From Kiloniellaceae bacterium (GTDB lineage Bacteria; Pseudomonadota; Alphaproteobacteria; Kiloniellales; J153): a stretch of 64,000 bases of DNA. The notes under the pieces are model-generated. The model searched no databases, was not told the origin of the DNA, and worked only from the letters and a program-made list of their open reading frames with translations. Below are positions 55,216-64,000 of this stretch, piece after piece. Within the stretch, counting starts at the first letter, position 1, and the number at the start of each line of letters is the position of its first letter. The position numbers and the translations under genes were made by a program. The stretch is taken from positions 1-64,000 of the forward strand of contig JAJFGJ010000022.1 in the NCBI GenBank assembly GCA_021776175.1, in the 5' to 3' direction.

Positions 55216-55519
55216 ACTGACGTAGCTGTCATGATGGAAGGCCTGAGAAGTCGATTTAACATCGCATGACTACCATATGTCGGCAAGTTAAGGAAGACCG
55301 GCACAAGGTTTGGGCCAAAATGCTCTTTGACCGAGATGACGGCGGTCCGGACCGTCACGGCCATCCCCAGGGGCTCTTTAAGTTAAAGCATGATCGGCCA
55401 ACTACAGGCGGAAACTAGGTTTTTTCCAAGTCTCTCTAGGCATTCAATTGACATATACAAATGAACATGGGATATAGCTTTCAACTATGGGGTAATTGGC
55501 AAATCAAGGAATAACAAAA
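55216..55519. other. 304-base intergenic region between rpiB and mucR
   Basis: Divergent control region for the rpiB cluster and mucR. It contains a 12-bp palindrome CGGTCCGGACCG at about 55345-55358 and the AT-rich mucR promoter near 55448-55476. No open frame with coding character is visible. Confidence 0.45.
55448..55476 (+). promoter_or_regulatory. Putative mucR promoter
   Basis: TTGACA (55448-55453) matches the -35 consensus exactly; 17 bases later GATATA (55471-55476) is a weak -10. The surrounding DNA is AT-rich, fitting MucR autoregulation, as MucR proteins prefer AT-rich sites. The match is by consensus only. Confidence 0.4.
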
Positions 55520-55951
55520 ATGTCGGAACAAGTATCTAATAATTCGAATTCTGGCGAGATCTTGCGTATGACGGCCGATGTTGTCTCCGCCTACGTCAGT
55601 AAAAACTCTTTGCCCGCGAATGATCTTCCAAGCGTTATAAACACGGTCCACTTGTCGTTATCCGGTCTCGACCTGGACCCGAACGCGGCCAAGGCGGCTC
55701 TCAATCCGGCGGTGCCGATCAAGAAGTCGGTGACCCCCGATTTCATCGTCTGCCTAGAAGACGGCAAGAAGCTGAAAATGCTGAAAAAACATTTGCGCAC
55801 TGCCTTCAACCTGACGCCGGACGAATATCGCAAGAAATGGCGGCTAGGCCCCGATTACCCCATGGTCGCGCCGAACTACGCCAAGCGCCGGTCCGAATTC
55901 GCCAAGAAAATCGGCCTCGGCCGCAAGCGGGGCAAGCGCGCAAGCGCTTAA
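55520..55951 (+). CDS. Ros/MucR-family transcriptional regulator
   Basis: A 143-residue regulator of the Ros/MucR family, global regulators of surface polysaccharide, cell cycle and virulence genes in alphaproteobacteria. I start at ATG 55520, which has AAGGA nine bases upstream; a TTG at 55496 is in frame. Core: PAVPIKKSVTPDFIVCLEDG, KKLKMLKKHLRTAF, LTPDEYRKKWRLGPDYPM, VAPNYAKRRSEFAKKIGLGR. The zinc-finger position reads C...(D)...H with the second His of Ros (H-x3-4-H) replaced (HLRTAF), so zinc binding may be lost, as in some MucR/Ml proteins. Confidence 0.9.
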   Translation: MSEQVSNNSNSGEILRMTADVVSAYVSKNSLPANDLPSVINTVHLSLSGLDLDPNAAKAALNPAVPIKKSVTPDFIVCLEDGKKLKMLKKHLRTAFNLTPDEYRKKWRLGPDYPMVAPNYAKRRSEFAKKIGLGRKRGKRASA

Positions 55952-55967
55952 TCGCGGCACGCACTGG

Positions 55968-55987
55968 CGCTCCGGGGCGTCGGAGCT
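55968..55987. terminator. Short hairpin between mucR and PiT gene
   Basis: GCTCCG and CGGAGC form a 6-bp stem with a GGGCGT loop between the convergent mucR and phosphate transporter genes. No T tract is present on either side, so terminator function is uncertain. Confidence 0.35.
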
Positions 55988-57574
55988 TCAGAGCACCGCA
56001 TACAGGGCGTGATAGAAAATGCCGGCGATGGCCGCTGTGGCGGGGACGGTGATTAGCCAAGCGAGTACGATGGTGCGCAGGTGGGACCGGCGCACCAGTT
56101 TCTTACGCTGCCATTTCATCACCGCCGCCTCCGCCTTTTTCGTGGTCTCGAAGTAAGAGACACGTTCGCGCTCTGGTAGTAGGTCCTTGAGCGCCCGCGA
56201 GAGTACTTGTTGGCGCCATTCCACCTCGCCCTTGGCGGTGTCGAACAGGCTGGGTTCAGTATCATCCTTGAAAAATTCGCGGACAATACGGACCTTCTCG
56301 GCCTCGTTTTCCAGATACTCGCGCAGAAAGCCAATGCTGAAGACGGCGCCGAGCGCGATATGGGTCGAACTGACCGGCAACGCCAGACCCGAGGCGACAA
56401 TCACGGTGATCGCCGAGGATAAAGCCACGGCGAAGGCGCGTACCCGGTCGATCTCGGTGATCTCCTTGCCGACCCGCTTGACCATCCGACCGCCGTAAAG
56501 TGCCAGCCCAGCAGACAGCCCCAAGGCGCCGACCAGCATGACCCAGAAGGGGATCGCCACCTTGGAGGCAATGCCCCCCTCGCCGACCGCGTGGACAATG
56601 GCGGCCAGCGGGCCGATGGCGTTGGCCACGTCGTTCGATCCGTGCGCGAAACACAGCAGGGCCGCCGCGACGATCAGGGGAATCGTGAACAGCTTGCCGA
56701 CGTCCTCTCGGGTGTTCTTCATGGTCTTGGCGGCAACCGCGACCATGGGACGGACGATGAAGTAGATCATGAAGAAGGCGGCGGCCGAAACGGCGATGAG
56801 CGTGGCGTCATCGGCCTCCCAAACCCGCTTGAGCCCCTTCAGCATCAGGTAGGCGGAGAAAGCCGCGCCCATGACCGCCACCAGGACCGGCACCCAGGTC
56901 TTGGCCGCCGCTATTCGATCGCCACGGTAGACGATGGCGGCCTTGATGAAGGCGAGGAACGCGGCGGCGATGACGGCGCCTATGAGCGGCGAAATCACCC
57001 AACTCGCAGCGATTTTGGCCATCACCGCCCAGTCGACGACGGACAGGCCGGCGGCGGCGATGCCGCCCCCCAACACCCCGCCGACGATCGAATGGGTGGT
57101 CGACACCGGCGCGCCGACGATAGTCGCCAGGTTGATCCAGACGGCGGCCGCGAACAGCGCCGCCAACATCAGCTGCACGAAGCTGGCGGCGTCGGCGACC
57201 CCCTGGGGATCGATAATGCCCTTCTTGATGGTGCCGACCACATCGCCACCGGCGAGGAACGCCCCCGCCGCCTCGAACACCGAGGCAATGGCCAAGGCCC
57301 CGATCATGGTCAGCGCTCCGGACCCGACAGCGGCGCCAACGTTATTGGCGACGTCGTTGGCGCCGATGTTCATGGCCATGTACATGCCGATCACGCCGGC
57401 GAGGACGATGACCAGTATCCGTTCCTGTCCCGACGCCTCCGAGCCGACATAGGCGGCAGCCCCGGCCAGCATCGCCAAGCCGGCGATGGCCCGCAGCCAA
57501 GCGCCCTTATCGCCCCCGGCGAGGGCGTGGAAAACGGATTTGGATTTGCGTGCGCCGGACTCGGGGACGGTCAC
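55988..57574 (-). CDS. Inorganic phosphate transporter, PiT family
   Basis: A 528-residue integral membrane transporter with about 11 helices, moving phosphate with a cation. The duplicated PHO4 signature is visible: NIGANDVANNVGAAVGSGAL near residues 90-110 and CFAHGSNDVANAIGPLAAIV near 318-337. Between and after are GAPVSTTHSIVGGVLGGGIA and LPVSSTHIALGAVFSIGFL. A cytoplasmic stretch near residues 440-490 (EKVRIVREFFKDDTEPSLFD) is longer than in E. coli PitA. No PhoU-like gene (DUF47) is adjacent. Confidence 0.9.
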   Translation of the reverse strand: MTVPESGARKSKSVFHALAGGDKGAWLRAIAGLAMLAGAAAYVGSEASGQERILVIVLAGVIGMYMAMNIGANDVANNVGAAVGSGALTMIGALAIASVFEAAGAFLAGGDVVGTIKKGIIDPQGVADAASFVQLMLAALFAAAVWINLATIVGAPVSTTHSIVGGVLGGGIAAAGLSVVDWAVMAKIAASWVISPLIGAVIAAAFLAFIKAAIVYRGDRIAAAKTWVPVLVAVMGAAFSAYLMLKGLKRVWEADDATLIAVSAAAFFMIYFIVRPMVAVAAKTMKNTREDVGKLFTIPLIVAAALLCFAHGSNDVANAIGPLAAIVHAVGEGGIASKVAIPFWVMLVGALGLSAGLALYGGRMVKRVGKEITEIDRVRAFAVALSSAITVIVASGLALPVSSTHIALGAVFSIGFLREYLENEAEKVRIVREFFKDDTEPSLFDTAKGEVEWRQQVLSRALKDLLPERERVSYFETTKKAEAAVMKWQRKKLVRRSHLRTIVLAWLITVPATAAIAGIFYHALYAVL

Positions 57575-57704
57575 TTGTCCTGCACTGAGGTTGCTCGGAT
57601 GTTTGCCAAATTCGGCGTCAAGGTAACAAGTGCCGCGCTGTCATGAAAGGTGGGATCGGGCTTTGTGCTTCTCGCGTCGTAAGTAGTCCGCGCACGCCCC
57701 TAGA

Positions 57705-57899
57705 TCAACCGCTACGCTTAGCCTTCCGCGTCAGAACATATTCCAGGCGTTGAAGCGCCAGGCGCTTAAGCCTGGTCTCGCCCGCATGGGGATCGCCAAC
57801 GATGGAAACCTCGGTCAGGGTTTCCGGGTCGATAGCCGAAACCTTGACGTAGGCGCCAACGCGGTGGAACTCGATAATCGCTTCCCTGGTCCGGATCAT
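57705..57899 (-). CDS. Small conserved protein (DUF6898-like), 64 aa
   Basis: A 64-residue protein: AIIEFHRVGAYVKVSAIDPE, TLTEVSIVGDPHAGE, and LKRLALQRLEYVLTRKA. It is a compact alpha/beta chain typical of a small alphaproteobacterial family I believe is DUF6898; the match is from memory. No signal, membrane segment or metal site. It is divergent from the acyl-CoA dehydrogenase gene, with about 140 bases between them. Confidence 0.6.
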   Translation of the reverse strand: MIRTREAIIEFHRVGAYVKVSAIDPETLTEVSIVGDPHAGETRLKRLALQRLEYVLTRKAKRSG

Positions 57900-58038
57900 G
57901 GCCGGATCATGGGTGCCTATGGCAAATTAATCCTTAATCGGCGCGGCACCAAGGATACGCGGGGGGCTTTCCCCCTTGCCCGGATCGGCTACATTGAGAT
58001 CTTGAACTTCGACGCTCCAACACACACGAGGCACCAGC

Positions 58039-59256
58039 ATGGCCCGGCCCCAAGTTACCGCGCCGCCACCCCCGGCGGCCGCTAGAGCGGCGTTCCAATG
58101 GGACGATCCGCTATTGATCGACGCTCAGTTGAGCGAGGACGAGCGCATGGTGCGCGACGCCGCCAGGGCTTACAGCCAGGACAAGTTGATGCCCCGCATC
58201 CTGGACGCTAACCGGCACGAGCGTTTCGATCGCGAAATCATGAACGAATTGGGTGAACTAGGGTTCCTGGGCTCGACCTTGCCGGAGGACTACGGCTGCG
58301 CCGGCGTCAATTACGTGTGCTACGGCCTGGCCGCACGCGAGGTGGAGCGGGTCGATTCCGGCTACCGCTCGGCCATGAGCGTGCAGTCCAGCCTGGTCAT
58401 GCACCCGATCCACGCCTATGGCACCGAGACCCAGCGCCGCAAGTTCCTTCCCAAGTTGGCGAGCGGCGAGTGGATCGGCTGCTTCGGCCTGACCGAGCCC
58501 GACGCGGGCTCGGACCCCGGCGGCATGACCACGCGGGCGCGCAAGGTCGATGGCGGCTACGTCTTGAAGGGCGCCAAGATGTGGATCACCAACTCACCCG
58601 TGGCCGATGTTTTCGTGGTCTGGGCCAAGACCGAAGACGACGTGATCCGCGGTTTCATCCTGGAACGCGGCATGAAGGGCCTCTCGACACCCACGATCGA
58701 GGGTAAATTCAGTCTGCGCGCCTCGGTCACCGGCGAAATCGTCATGGACGACGTGGCGGTCCCGGAGGAAAACCTGCTCCCCAACGTGCGCGGCCTCAAG
58801 GGCCCCTTCGGTTGCCTGAACCGGGCCCGCTACGGCATTGCCTGGGGGGCGCTGGGCGCGGCCGAATTCTGCTGGCACGCCGCCCGCGACTATACCTTGG
58901 AGCGCAAGCAGTTCGGACGCCCCCTGGCCGCCAATCAACTCATTCAGAAGAAGCTCGCGGACATGCAGACCGAAATCGCCATCGGCCTGCAGTCCTGCCT
59001 GCGCCTGGGCCGGATGTTCGACGAGGGCACCGCCGCGCCGGAGGCGATCTCAATGCTTAAGCGCAATTCCTGCGGCAAATCGCTCGACATCGCCCGCACG
59101 GCGCGCGACATGCACGGCGGCAACGGCGTGGCCGACGAGTATCACGTGATCCGTCACGTCATGAATCTGGAAGCGGTCAATACCTACGAGGGCACGCACG
59201 ACATTCACGCGCTGATCCTGGGCCGCGCGCAAACCGGGATTCAGGCTTTTTTCTAG
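58039..59256 (+). CDS. gcdH: Glutaryl-CoA dehydrogenase
   Basis: A 405-residue FAD enzyme that oxidises and decarboxylates glutaryl-CoA to crotonyl-CoA in lysine, tryptophan and glutarate breakdown. Acyl-CoA dehydrogenase features: [57 protein letters not shown] and the catalytic Glu in [20 protein letters not shown]. The R-x-Y-G-I-A-W-G segment and T-Y-E-G-T-H-D end are typical of GcdH rather than short- or medium-chain enzymes. It is convergent with an LdtR-like regulator gene, ten bases apart. Confidence 0.88.
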   Translation: MARPQVTAPPPPAAARAAFQWDDPLLIDAQLSEDERMVRDAARAYSQDKLMPRILDANRHERFDREIMNELGELGFLGSTLPEDYGCAGVNYVCYGLAAREVERVDSGYRSAMSVQSSLVMHPIHAYGTETQRRKFLPKLASGEWIGCFGLTEPDAGSDPGGMTTRARKVDGGYVLKGAKMWITNSPVADVFVVWAKTEDDVIRGFILERGMKGLSTPTIEGKFSLRASVTGEIVMDDVAVPEENLLPNVRGLKGPFGCLNRARYGIAWGALGAAEFCWHAARDYTLERKQFGRPLAANQLIQKKLADMQTEIAIGLQSCLRLGRMFDEGTAAPEAISMLKRNSCGKSLDIARTARDMHGGNGVADEYHVIRHVMNLEAVNTYEGTHDIHALILGRAQTGIQAFF

Positions 59257-59266
59257 GCTGGGTCCG

Positions 59267-59737
59267 CTATGCCGCCGTATGAAGCTGAGAATTCGAGCGC
59301 TGCGGCGCGGCCCAGAATTGCAGCATGCGGCGCAGCAGCGTGTTCGCGCCATCCAGTGATTCTTTATTGATCTGGACCGCCGCTAATTCGCCGGTATGAT
59401 CGTCGAAAACCTGGCTGAGTCGGCGGAAAATCTCGACCCCCTTCTCCGAGGCGCGCACGTGGAAGGAGCGGCGGTCGTGAGGCGAGCGCTCCTGAATCAG
59501 ATAGCCGTGTTCGACCATCTTCTTCACGTTGTAGGACACGTTGGAGCCGAGATAGTAGCCACGCTGCGTCAACTCGCCGACGGAATACTCTTCCTCGCCG
59601 ACGTTGAACAGGATCAGGGCCTGCACGTTGTTGAGATCGCGGACGCCCCGGCGATCGAGGTCCGCCTTGACCACTTCCAAGCACTGGCGATGCAGGCGTT
59701 CGATCAAAGAAATCGTTTCAAGATATGCAGATTTCAC
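59267..59737 (-). CDS. MarR-family winged-helix regulator (LdtR-like)
   Basis: A 156-residue regulator with the winged helix at about residues 35-110: NNVQALILFNVGEEEYSVGEL, TQRGYYLGSNVSYNVKKMVE (recognition helix) and GYLIQERSPHDRRSFHVRASEKG (wing, D-R-R motif). The sequence RGYYLGSNVSYN is the hallmark of LdtR, which controls L,D-transpeptidase and stress genes in alphaproteobacteria. No transpeptidase gene is adjacent. The upstream spacer (59738-59976) is AT-rich and divergent toward the amidohydrolase. Confidence 0.83.
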   Translation of the reverse strand: MKSAYLETISLIERLHRQCLEVVKADLDRRGVRDLNNVQALILFNVGEEEYSVGELTQRGYYLGSNVSYNVKKMVEHGYLIQERSPHDRRSFHVRASEKGVEIFRRLSQVFDDHTGELAAVQINKESLDGANTLLRRMLQFWAAPQRSNSQLHTAA

Positions 59738-59976
59738 GGGTTTCTAGCCTCTTCTCGCGTCTCGTGAATTTGGCCCGTAGTTTAGGAACAAGCCGGTTAA
59801 AAGACGCTTAAATCCGAACCGCGTGGGCGTGGCCCAAAAAACCGTGGTATCTGGCCTTTTAATATGTATTCCTATATTTATATTTCGTTAACTTTTACCC
59901 GGCGCCATTCGGCTTTTACGTGGACTGGGGCCAGGGCTAGGATGGGGCTGGCTCGGTTTATACCAAGGAGAATGCG

Positions 59977-61197
59977 GTGATCCTCTTCAAGGGCGGATGG
60001 GTTTTCGATGGCGGCGGCCAGAGGCTGGATGGGCACGGCGTTCTGATCGAGGGCACGGGCATCGCCAAGGTCGCGCCCCTGGGCGAATTCGACGGGTTCG
60101 AGGGCGAGGCCGTGGACACGGCCGGTGCCACCCTCATGCCGGGCCTGATCGATTGCCACGTCCATCTGGTCTATTCCGGCCATCCGGACCCCCGCTCCAC
60201 CCTGGCCAAGCAGAGCCCGGCCGAGACCACCCTGACCGCCCTGGAAAACGCCCAGAAAAACCTCGCCGGGGGCATCACCGCTGTACGCGATTGCGGTGGC
60301 AAGGACCATCTGGAATTCGCGGTTCGCGACGCCATCGGGCGCGGCATCTTTCAGGGCCCGACTATCCACGCGGCTGGGCGCATGATCTGCATGACCGGGG
60401 GCCACGGCAATTCCATGGGCCGGGTCGCCGACGGCCCCAACGAGGTCGTCAAGGCGGTGCGCGAGCAGATTCACGCCGGTTGCGATCTGGTCAAGATCAT
60501 GGCCACCGGCGGGGTTATGACCCCCGGCGTCAATCCCGAGGACGCGCACTACAGCGCCGGGGAAATGAAGGCCGGCGTCACCGAGGCGCGCCGTTTTCAC
60601 AAGCGCACCGCGAGCCACGCCCAGGGCACCGAGGGCATCTTGAATGCCGTGCGCGCCGGCATTCACTCGATCGAGCACGGCATCTTCATGACCGAGAAAT
60701 GCATCGAGGAGATGAAAGAGGGTGGCGTCTATCTGGTCGCGACCGTTTCCGCTCTCAAAAACATCATCGCCAATGCCGGCAACGGCGTCCCCGCCTACGC
60801 GGTCGAGAAATCCATCCGCGTGAGCGAGGATCATCAACGCTCGGTGCGCATGTTCCACGCCGCCGGCGGCAAATTCGCCATGGGCACCGACGCCGGAACT
60901 CCTTTCAATTATCACGGCGACAACGCGCTGGAACTTGGCCATCTGGTCGACTACGGCCTCTCGCCCAGCGAGGCCTTGGTGGCCGCCACCGCCCATGGCG
61001 CCGATCTCATGGGATTGCCGGACATCGGCCGCATCGAGGCCGGCAAGCAGGCCGATCTGCTGCTGGTCGAAGGCGATCCAACCAAGGACATCCGCATGGC
61101 CGCCGACAAGGCCAACCACCGCGCGGTTTACAAGGCGGGGGTGGCTGTCCCTCTGGGCCGCCCGGCGGCGCGCCCAGCGCGGCAAGCGGCGGAGTAG
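59977..61197 (+). CDS. Amidohydrolase (metal-dependent hydrolase family)
   Basis: A 406-residue amidohydrolase of the imidazolonepropionase/Xaa-Pro dipeptidase-like group. It starts at GTG 59977 with AAGGAG six bases before. Metal-site residues: LMPGLIDCHVHLVYSG (HxH, about residues 54-62), VKIMATGGVMTPG (bridging Lys), ASHAQGTEGI and HSIEHGIFM (His ligands), AMGTDAGTPFNYHGDN (Asp). Substrate is unknown. Relatives hydrolyse dipeptides, organophosphates or cyclic amides. It stands alone, followed by repeat copy 3. Confidence 0.82.
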   Translation: MILFKGGWVFDGGGQRLDGHGVLIEGTGIAKVAPLGEFDGFEGEAVDTAGATLMPGLIDCHVHLVYSGHPDPRSTLAKQSPAETTLTALENAQKNLAGGITAVRDCGGKDHLEFAVRDAIGRGIFQGPTIHAAGRMICMTGGHGNSMGRVADGPNEVVKAVREQIHAGCDLVKIMATGGVMTPGVNPEDAHYSAGEMKAGVTEARRFHKRTASHAQGTEGILNAVRAGIHSIEHGIFMTEKCIEEMKEGGVYLVATVSALKNIIANAGNGVPAYAVEKSIRVSEDHQRSVRMFHAAGGKFAMGTDAGTPFNYHGDNALELGHLVDYGLSPSEALVAATAHGADLMGLPDIGRIEAGKQADLLLVEGDPTKDIRMAADKANHRAVYKAGVAVPLGRPAARPARQAAE

Positions 61198-61250
61198 CGG
61201 CTGGAATATATAGGGTTCTCACCCCACCGCCCGTCATCTTACTCGCCGCC

Positions 61251-61345
61251 CGTCATCCCGGACTTGATCCGGGATCTTCGGTTCTTACAGGGCTCGGTCG
61301 GAGCCCCGAACAGCACAAAGGTCCCGGATCAATTCCGGGATGACG
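61251..61345. repeat. Palindromic intergenic repeat, copy 3
   Basis: A 95-bp palindrome. The left arm CGTCATCCCGGACTTGATCC plus GGGATCTTCGGTTC pairs with GGTCCCGGATC plus AATTCCGGGATGACG. It shares the arms and the internal GGCTCGGTCGGAGCCCC block with copy 1 (2479). It lies between convergent amidohydrolase and mmsB. A partial CCGTCATC occurs 20 bases upstream of it. Confidence 0.88.
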
Positions 61346-61370
61346 ATTTTTCAGATTACTAAGTCAGGAC

Positions 61371-62258
61371 CTAGCGGCCCTGGATCAGCTTGATGATCGC
61401 GGAGTAGTCGAGTCCGCCGTTGCCGGCGTTGACGAACATCGTATAGAGCGCCGCCGCCTCCGCCCCCATGGGGGTCGCGACCCCGGCTTGGGCGGCGGCT
61501 TCCTGGGACAGCTTTAGATCCTTGTGCATCATGGCGGCGGCGAAACCGGGCTTGTAGTCCCGGTTGGCGGCCGAGGCTTCGACGATCCCCGGCACCGGCA
61601 GGTGGTTGAGCATGGCCCAGCACGAGCCCGAGGCCTTGGAGCTGATGTCGAACAGCTTTTGCTGATCCAGACCCAGGTTCTCGGCCAGGGAGAAAGCTTC
61701 TGAGATGCCGATCATGGTGATGCCCAGGATCATGTTGTTGCAGACCTTGGCCGCCTGGCCATTGCCCGGCCCTCCGGCGTGGACAATGGTCCGGCCCATG
61801 ACCTCGAACAGCGGCTTGCCGCGCGCGAAGGCGGCGTCGCTGCCACCGACCATGAAGGTCAGCGTCCCTGCTTCCGCCCCCGCGACGCCGCCGGATACGG
61901 GACCGTCGAGCATGTCGAGGCCCGCCTCGCCCGCCGCCGCCTCGACCGCGCGGGCGCTGGCCACGTCGATGGTCGAGCAATCGATCAAGAGGGTGCCCTT
62001 CCTGGCCAGGCCCACGACCCCGTTGGCGCCGGTGTAGACCGCGCGAACGTGCTGCCCGGCCGGCAACATGGAGATCACGACCTCGACGCCCATAGCCGCC
62101 TCGGCGGCGTTGTCCACGGTCGCTATACCGTTTTCCTTGGCCGCCGCGATGGCCTCCGGCGCCAGGTCGAAGCCCTTCACGCTGTGCCCTGCCTTGACCA
62201 GGTTGCGGGCCATGGGTCCACCCATATTTCCCAATCCGATAAAGCCGATATCCGTCAT
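61371..62258 (-). CDS. mmsB: 3-hydroxyisobutyrate dehydrogenase
   Basis: Oxidises 3-hydroxyisobutyrate to methylmalonate semialdehyde in valine breakdown. The 295-residue protein has the Rossmann loop GFIGLGNMGGPMARNL, MLDGPVSGGVAGAEAG (substrate loop), GNGQAAKVCNNMILGI with the catalytic Lys, and a C-terminal helical dimer domain with DLKLSQEAAA. It follows the 3-hydroxyisobutyryl-CoA hydrolase gene with a 10-base gap, on the same strand. Confidence 0.93.
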   Translation of the reverse strand: MTDIGFIGLGNMGGPMARNLVKAGHSVKGFDLAPEAIAAAKENGIATVDNAAEAAMGVEVVISMLPAGQHVRAVYTGANGVVGLARKGTLLIDCSTIDVASARAVEAAAGEAGLDMLDGPVSGGVAGAEAGTLTFMVGGSDAAFARGKPLFEVMGRTIVHAGGPGNGQAAKVCNNMILGITMIGISEAFSLAENLGLDQQKLFDISSKASGSCWAMLNHLPVPGIVEASAANRDYKPGFAAAMMHKDLKLSQEAAAQAGVATPMGAEAAALYTMFVNAGNGGLDYSAIIKLIQGR

Positions 62259-62268
62259 TGTTCCCTCC

Positions 62269-63312
62269 TTAGTCGAAGCTGAGATCGCGGTCGCCCAGGG
62301 GCGCGAAGTGCGCCTCGACGATCTCTGGCGTTACCCCGGTCAGGGCCGCCGGGTCCCAGGCCGGGGTATTGTCCTTGTCGATCAGAAGCGCGCGTATGCC
62401 TTCATAGAAATCGTGCCCTGCCATGAAAGACTGGCTCAGGCGGTATTCCATCACCATGGCGGCATCGAAATCGAGCGTGGCGGCCCGGCGCAGGGCCTCG
62501 AATGTGACCTTGAGACTGGTCGGTGAGCAGCGCTCCCGGAGCACGCTCAAGGTCTTGGCGGCCCATTCGCCCGGCTCGCCCGCCAAGGCGTCCAGCACGG
62601 CCTCCAAGGAATCCTGAAGGAAGCAGCGCTCGATCGCCGCTCTGTGCTCGGCCAGGGGGGCCGGGCCGGGGTCCGCGGATAAATCGCGCACCGTGGCGGC
62701 CATGTCCCGGTCCCTCGCCAGGGCGGCCTCCAGCTCGTCCAGCCGGCCGCTGGGGACATAGTCGGTCGCTAAACCGGCGAAAAGCGCGTCCGCCGCCTTC
62801 ATGCGCGCCCCGGTCAGGCCCAGATACAGGCCCACTCCCCCCGGCAGACGGGACAGGAAATGGGTGCCGCCGACATCGGGAAACAAGCCGATTCCGGTCT
62901 CCGGCATGGCGATCAGCGTGCGCTCGGTCGCGATCCGGCAACTGCCGTGGAGCGAGATACCGACCCCACCGCCCATGGTCACCCCGTCAAGGACGGCGAT
63001 ATGAGGCTTGGGAAAGACCTCGATACGCCGGTTCATGCGGTATTCGGCGCGGAAGAAATCGGCGGTCAGAGGCTCCCCGTCCTTGCCCGCCCGCCAGATC
63101 GCGCGCACATCGCCCCCGGCGCAAAAGGCACGCTCGCCCGCGCCCTTGAGGATCACCGCATGGACGGAGTCATCCACCGCCCAGGCGGCGAGTTGCCGGT
63201 CGTAGTCCAGGCACATGTCCAGCGTCAGCGAATTAAGCGCCTTGGGCCGGTTCAGCGTCGCGATGGCCAGGCCGCCGCGCCGCTCGTAGAGGATGTCTTG
63301 AGGCGTGCTCAT
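62269..63312 (-). CDS. 3-hydroxyisobutyryl-CoA hydrolase (enoyl-CoA hydratase family)
   Basis: Releases 3-hydroxyisobutyrate from its CoA ester, the step before MmsB. The 347-residue crotonase-fold protein has [19 protein letters not shown] (oxyanion hole), [20 protein letters not shown] with its catalytic-region residues, and [24 protein letters not shown], the pattern distinguishing HIBCH-type hydrolases from hydratases. Its length and C-terminal region also fit HIBCH. The start overlaps the stop of the acyl-CoA dehydrogenase gene (ATGA), so translation is coupled. Confidence 0.9.
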   Translation of the reverse strand: MSTPQDILYERRGGLAIATLNRPKALNSLTLDMCLDYDRQLAAWAVDDSVHAVILKGAGERAFCAGGDVRAIWRAGKDGEPLTADFFRAEYRMNRRIEVFPKPHIAVLDGVTMGGGVGISLHGSCRIATERTLIAMPETGIGLFPDVGGTHFLSRLPGGVGLYLGLTGARMKAADALFAGLATDYVPSGRLDELEAALARDRDMAATVRDLSADPGPAPLAEHRAAIERCFLQDSLEAVLDALAGEPGEWAAKTLSVLRERCSPTSLKVTFEALRRAATLDFDAAMVMEYRLSQSFMAGHDFYEGIRALLIDKDNTPAWDPAALTGVTPEIVEAHFAPLGDRDLSFD

Positions 63313-64000
63313 GGGCCGAGCAGCTTTCGCGCGATGATGACTCGCATAATTTCGTTGGTGCCTTCCAGAATTTGATGAACGCGCAGATCGCGCAGGATGC
63401 GTTCGACCGGGTAGTCGCGGATGTAGCCGTAACCGCCTAGGAGTTGCAGGGCCTCGTTGCAGATCCGAAAGCCCGCGTCGGTGGCGAAGCGCTTGGCCAT
63501 GGCGCAGTGCATGACCGCCTCGGGATCGCTCCGGTCGAGGGTATCGGCGGCCCGGCGCACCATCAGGCGCGCGGCCTCCAGCTCGGTCGCCATGTCGGCG
63601 AACTTGAATTGAAGACCCTGAAACTCGGCCAGCTTTTTGCCGAATTGCTTACGGCTTTGCATGTGGTCGCGGGCCACCTCCAGGCAGGCACGGGCGCCGC
63701 CGAGCGAGCAGGCGGCGATATTGAGCCGCCCTCCGTCGAGGCCCATCATGGCGATCTTGAAGCCGTCGCCCTCCGCTCCCAGGAGGTTCTCGGCTGGCAC
63801 GAGGGCGTTCTCGAAGATCACCATGGCGGTCGGCTGGCTGTTCCAGCCCAGCTTCTTTTCCTGCTTACCGAAGGACAGCCCCGGCGTGTCCTTGGGCACG
63901 GCCAAGGCCGAGATGCCCTTGGCCCCGGCCCCGCCCGTGCGGCACATGACCACATAGATATCGCTGCGCCCGCCGCCGGAGATAAAAGCCTTGGTGCCGT
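63309..64000 (-). CDS. Acyl-CoA dehydrogenase (isobutyryl-CoA type), 5' end beyond window
   Basis: The C-terminal 230 residues of an acyl-CoA dehydrogenase; the frame stays open to base 64000 (upstream codons read [16 protein letters not shown]). Features: [43 protein letters not shown] and [16 protein letters not shown], with the catalytic-type glutamate in [10 protein letters not shown]. Its place directly before HIBCH and mmsB indicates isobutyryl-CoA dehydrogenase of valine degradation. The end of the operon's first part is out of view. Confidence 0.87.
   Translation of the reverse strand, partial: GTKAFISGGGRSDIYVVMCRTGGAGAKGISALAVPKDTPGLSFGKQEKKLGWNSQPTAMVIFENALVPAENLLGAEGDGFKIAMMGLDGGRLNIAACSLGGARACLEVARDHMQSRKQFGKKLAEFQGLQFKFADMATELEAARLMVRRAADTLDRSDPEAVMHCAMAKRFATDAGFRICNEALQLLGGYGYIRDYPVERILRDLRVHQILEGTNEIMRVIIARKLLGP

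Noticed and set aside
59878..61185. 435-residue open frame antisense to the amidohydrolase gene
   Set aside because: Shadow; the amidohydrolase has its metal residues, a ribosome site and normal composition.

Overview
The window is a contiguous piece of a high-GC (roughly 60-65 % by eye) alphaproteobacterial chromosome. The lineage call rests on three things: the gene order bamE / CBP3-type chaperone / rpmF-plsX-fabH-ihfA-merR, the cluster rpiB-glyA-nrdR-ribD-ribE-ribBX-ribH-nusB-thiL-fliL-like-hppA, and the presence of a Ros/MucR regulator, an LdtR-type MarR regulator, paired bactofilins and a ubiquinol-cytochrome c chaperone. A free-living Rhodospirillales-like organism fits best. I see no phage, transposase, CRISPR array or rRNA operon. 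There is one tRNA, tRNA-Pro(GGG).

Layout. 0-8 kb: acylphosphatase, propionyl-CoA carboxylase alpha subunit, a DUF900-type hydrolase, RlpA, a GST, ThiE, PyrE and an aldehyde dehydrogenase. 8.5-14.3 kb: two bactofilins, then a complete BMP/nucleoside-type ABC importer (ATPase, two permeases, Tat-exported binding protein). 14.4-23.4 kb: a drug/metabolite transporter; a CDGSH protein, ferredoxin-reductase and truncated-globin operon; an HU-like protein; a methyltransferase; two HAD enzymes; a class II aldolase; and hemN divergent from a DUF2189 membrane protein across a perfect FNR-type site. 23.4-33.7 kb: a two-domain APH/P-loop kinase, an orphan PhnD-like protein, an XRE regulator with a GFA enzyme divergent from a fatty-acid desaturase, a 1034-residue membrane-anchored coiled-coil protein, an orphan TAXI receptor, and a short AT-richer patch with a GST. 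33.8-38.4 kb: histidine-degradation genes hutF and hutI with an ornithine-cyclodeaminase relative and an EamA transporter. 38.7-45 kb: a PleC-like histidine kinase, tRNA-Pro, and the merR/ihfA/fabH/plsX/rpmF block with bamE. 45.2-55.2 kb: the proton pyrophosphatase, riboflavin, thiamine, serine and pentose cluster. 55.5-64 kb: MucR, a PiT phosphate transporter, glutaryl-CoA dehydrogenase, an LdtR-like regulator, an amidohydrolase, and the valine-degradation operon (mmsB, 3-hydroxyisobutyryl-CoA hydrolase, acyl-CoA dehydrogenase cut by the window end).

Together the genes describe an aerobic, amino-acid- and organic-acid-using heterotroph. It degrades valine, lysine/glutarate (GcdH), propionyl-CoA and histidine, and it has some low-oxygen response (FNR-type site at hemN, truncated globin). 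The most system-like accessory feature is the CDGSH / ferredoxin-FAD reductase / group 1 globin operon at 15.6-17.3 kb. Other items worth a second look are the large coiled-coil protein with a 168-bp internal duplication, three copies of an approximately 95-bp palindromic intergenic repeat, and several operator-like palindromes.
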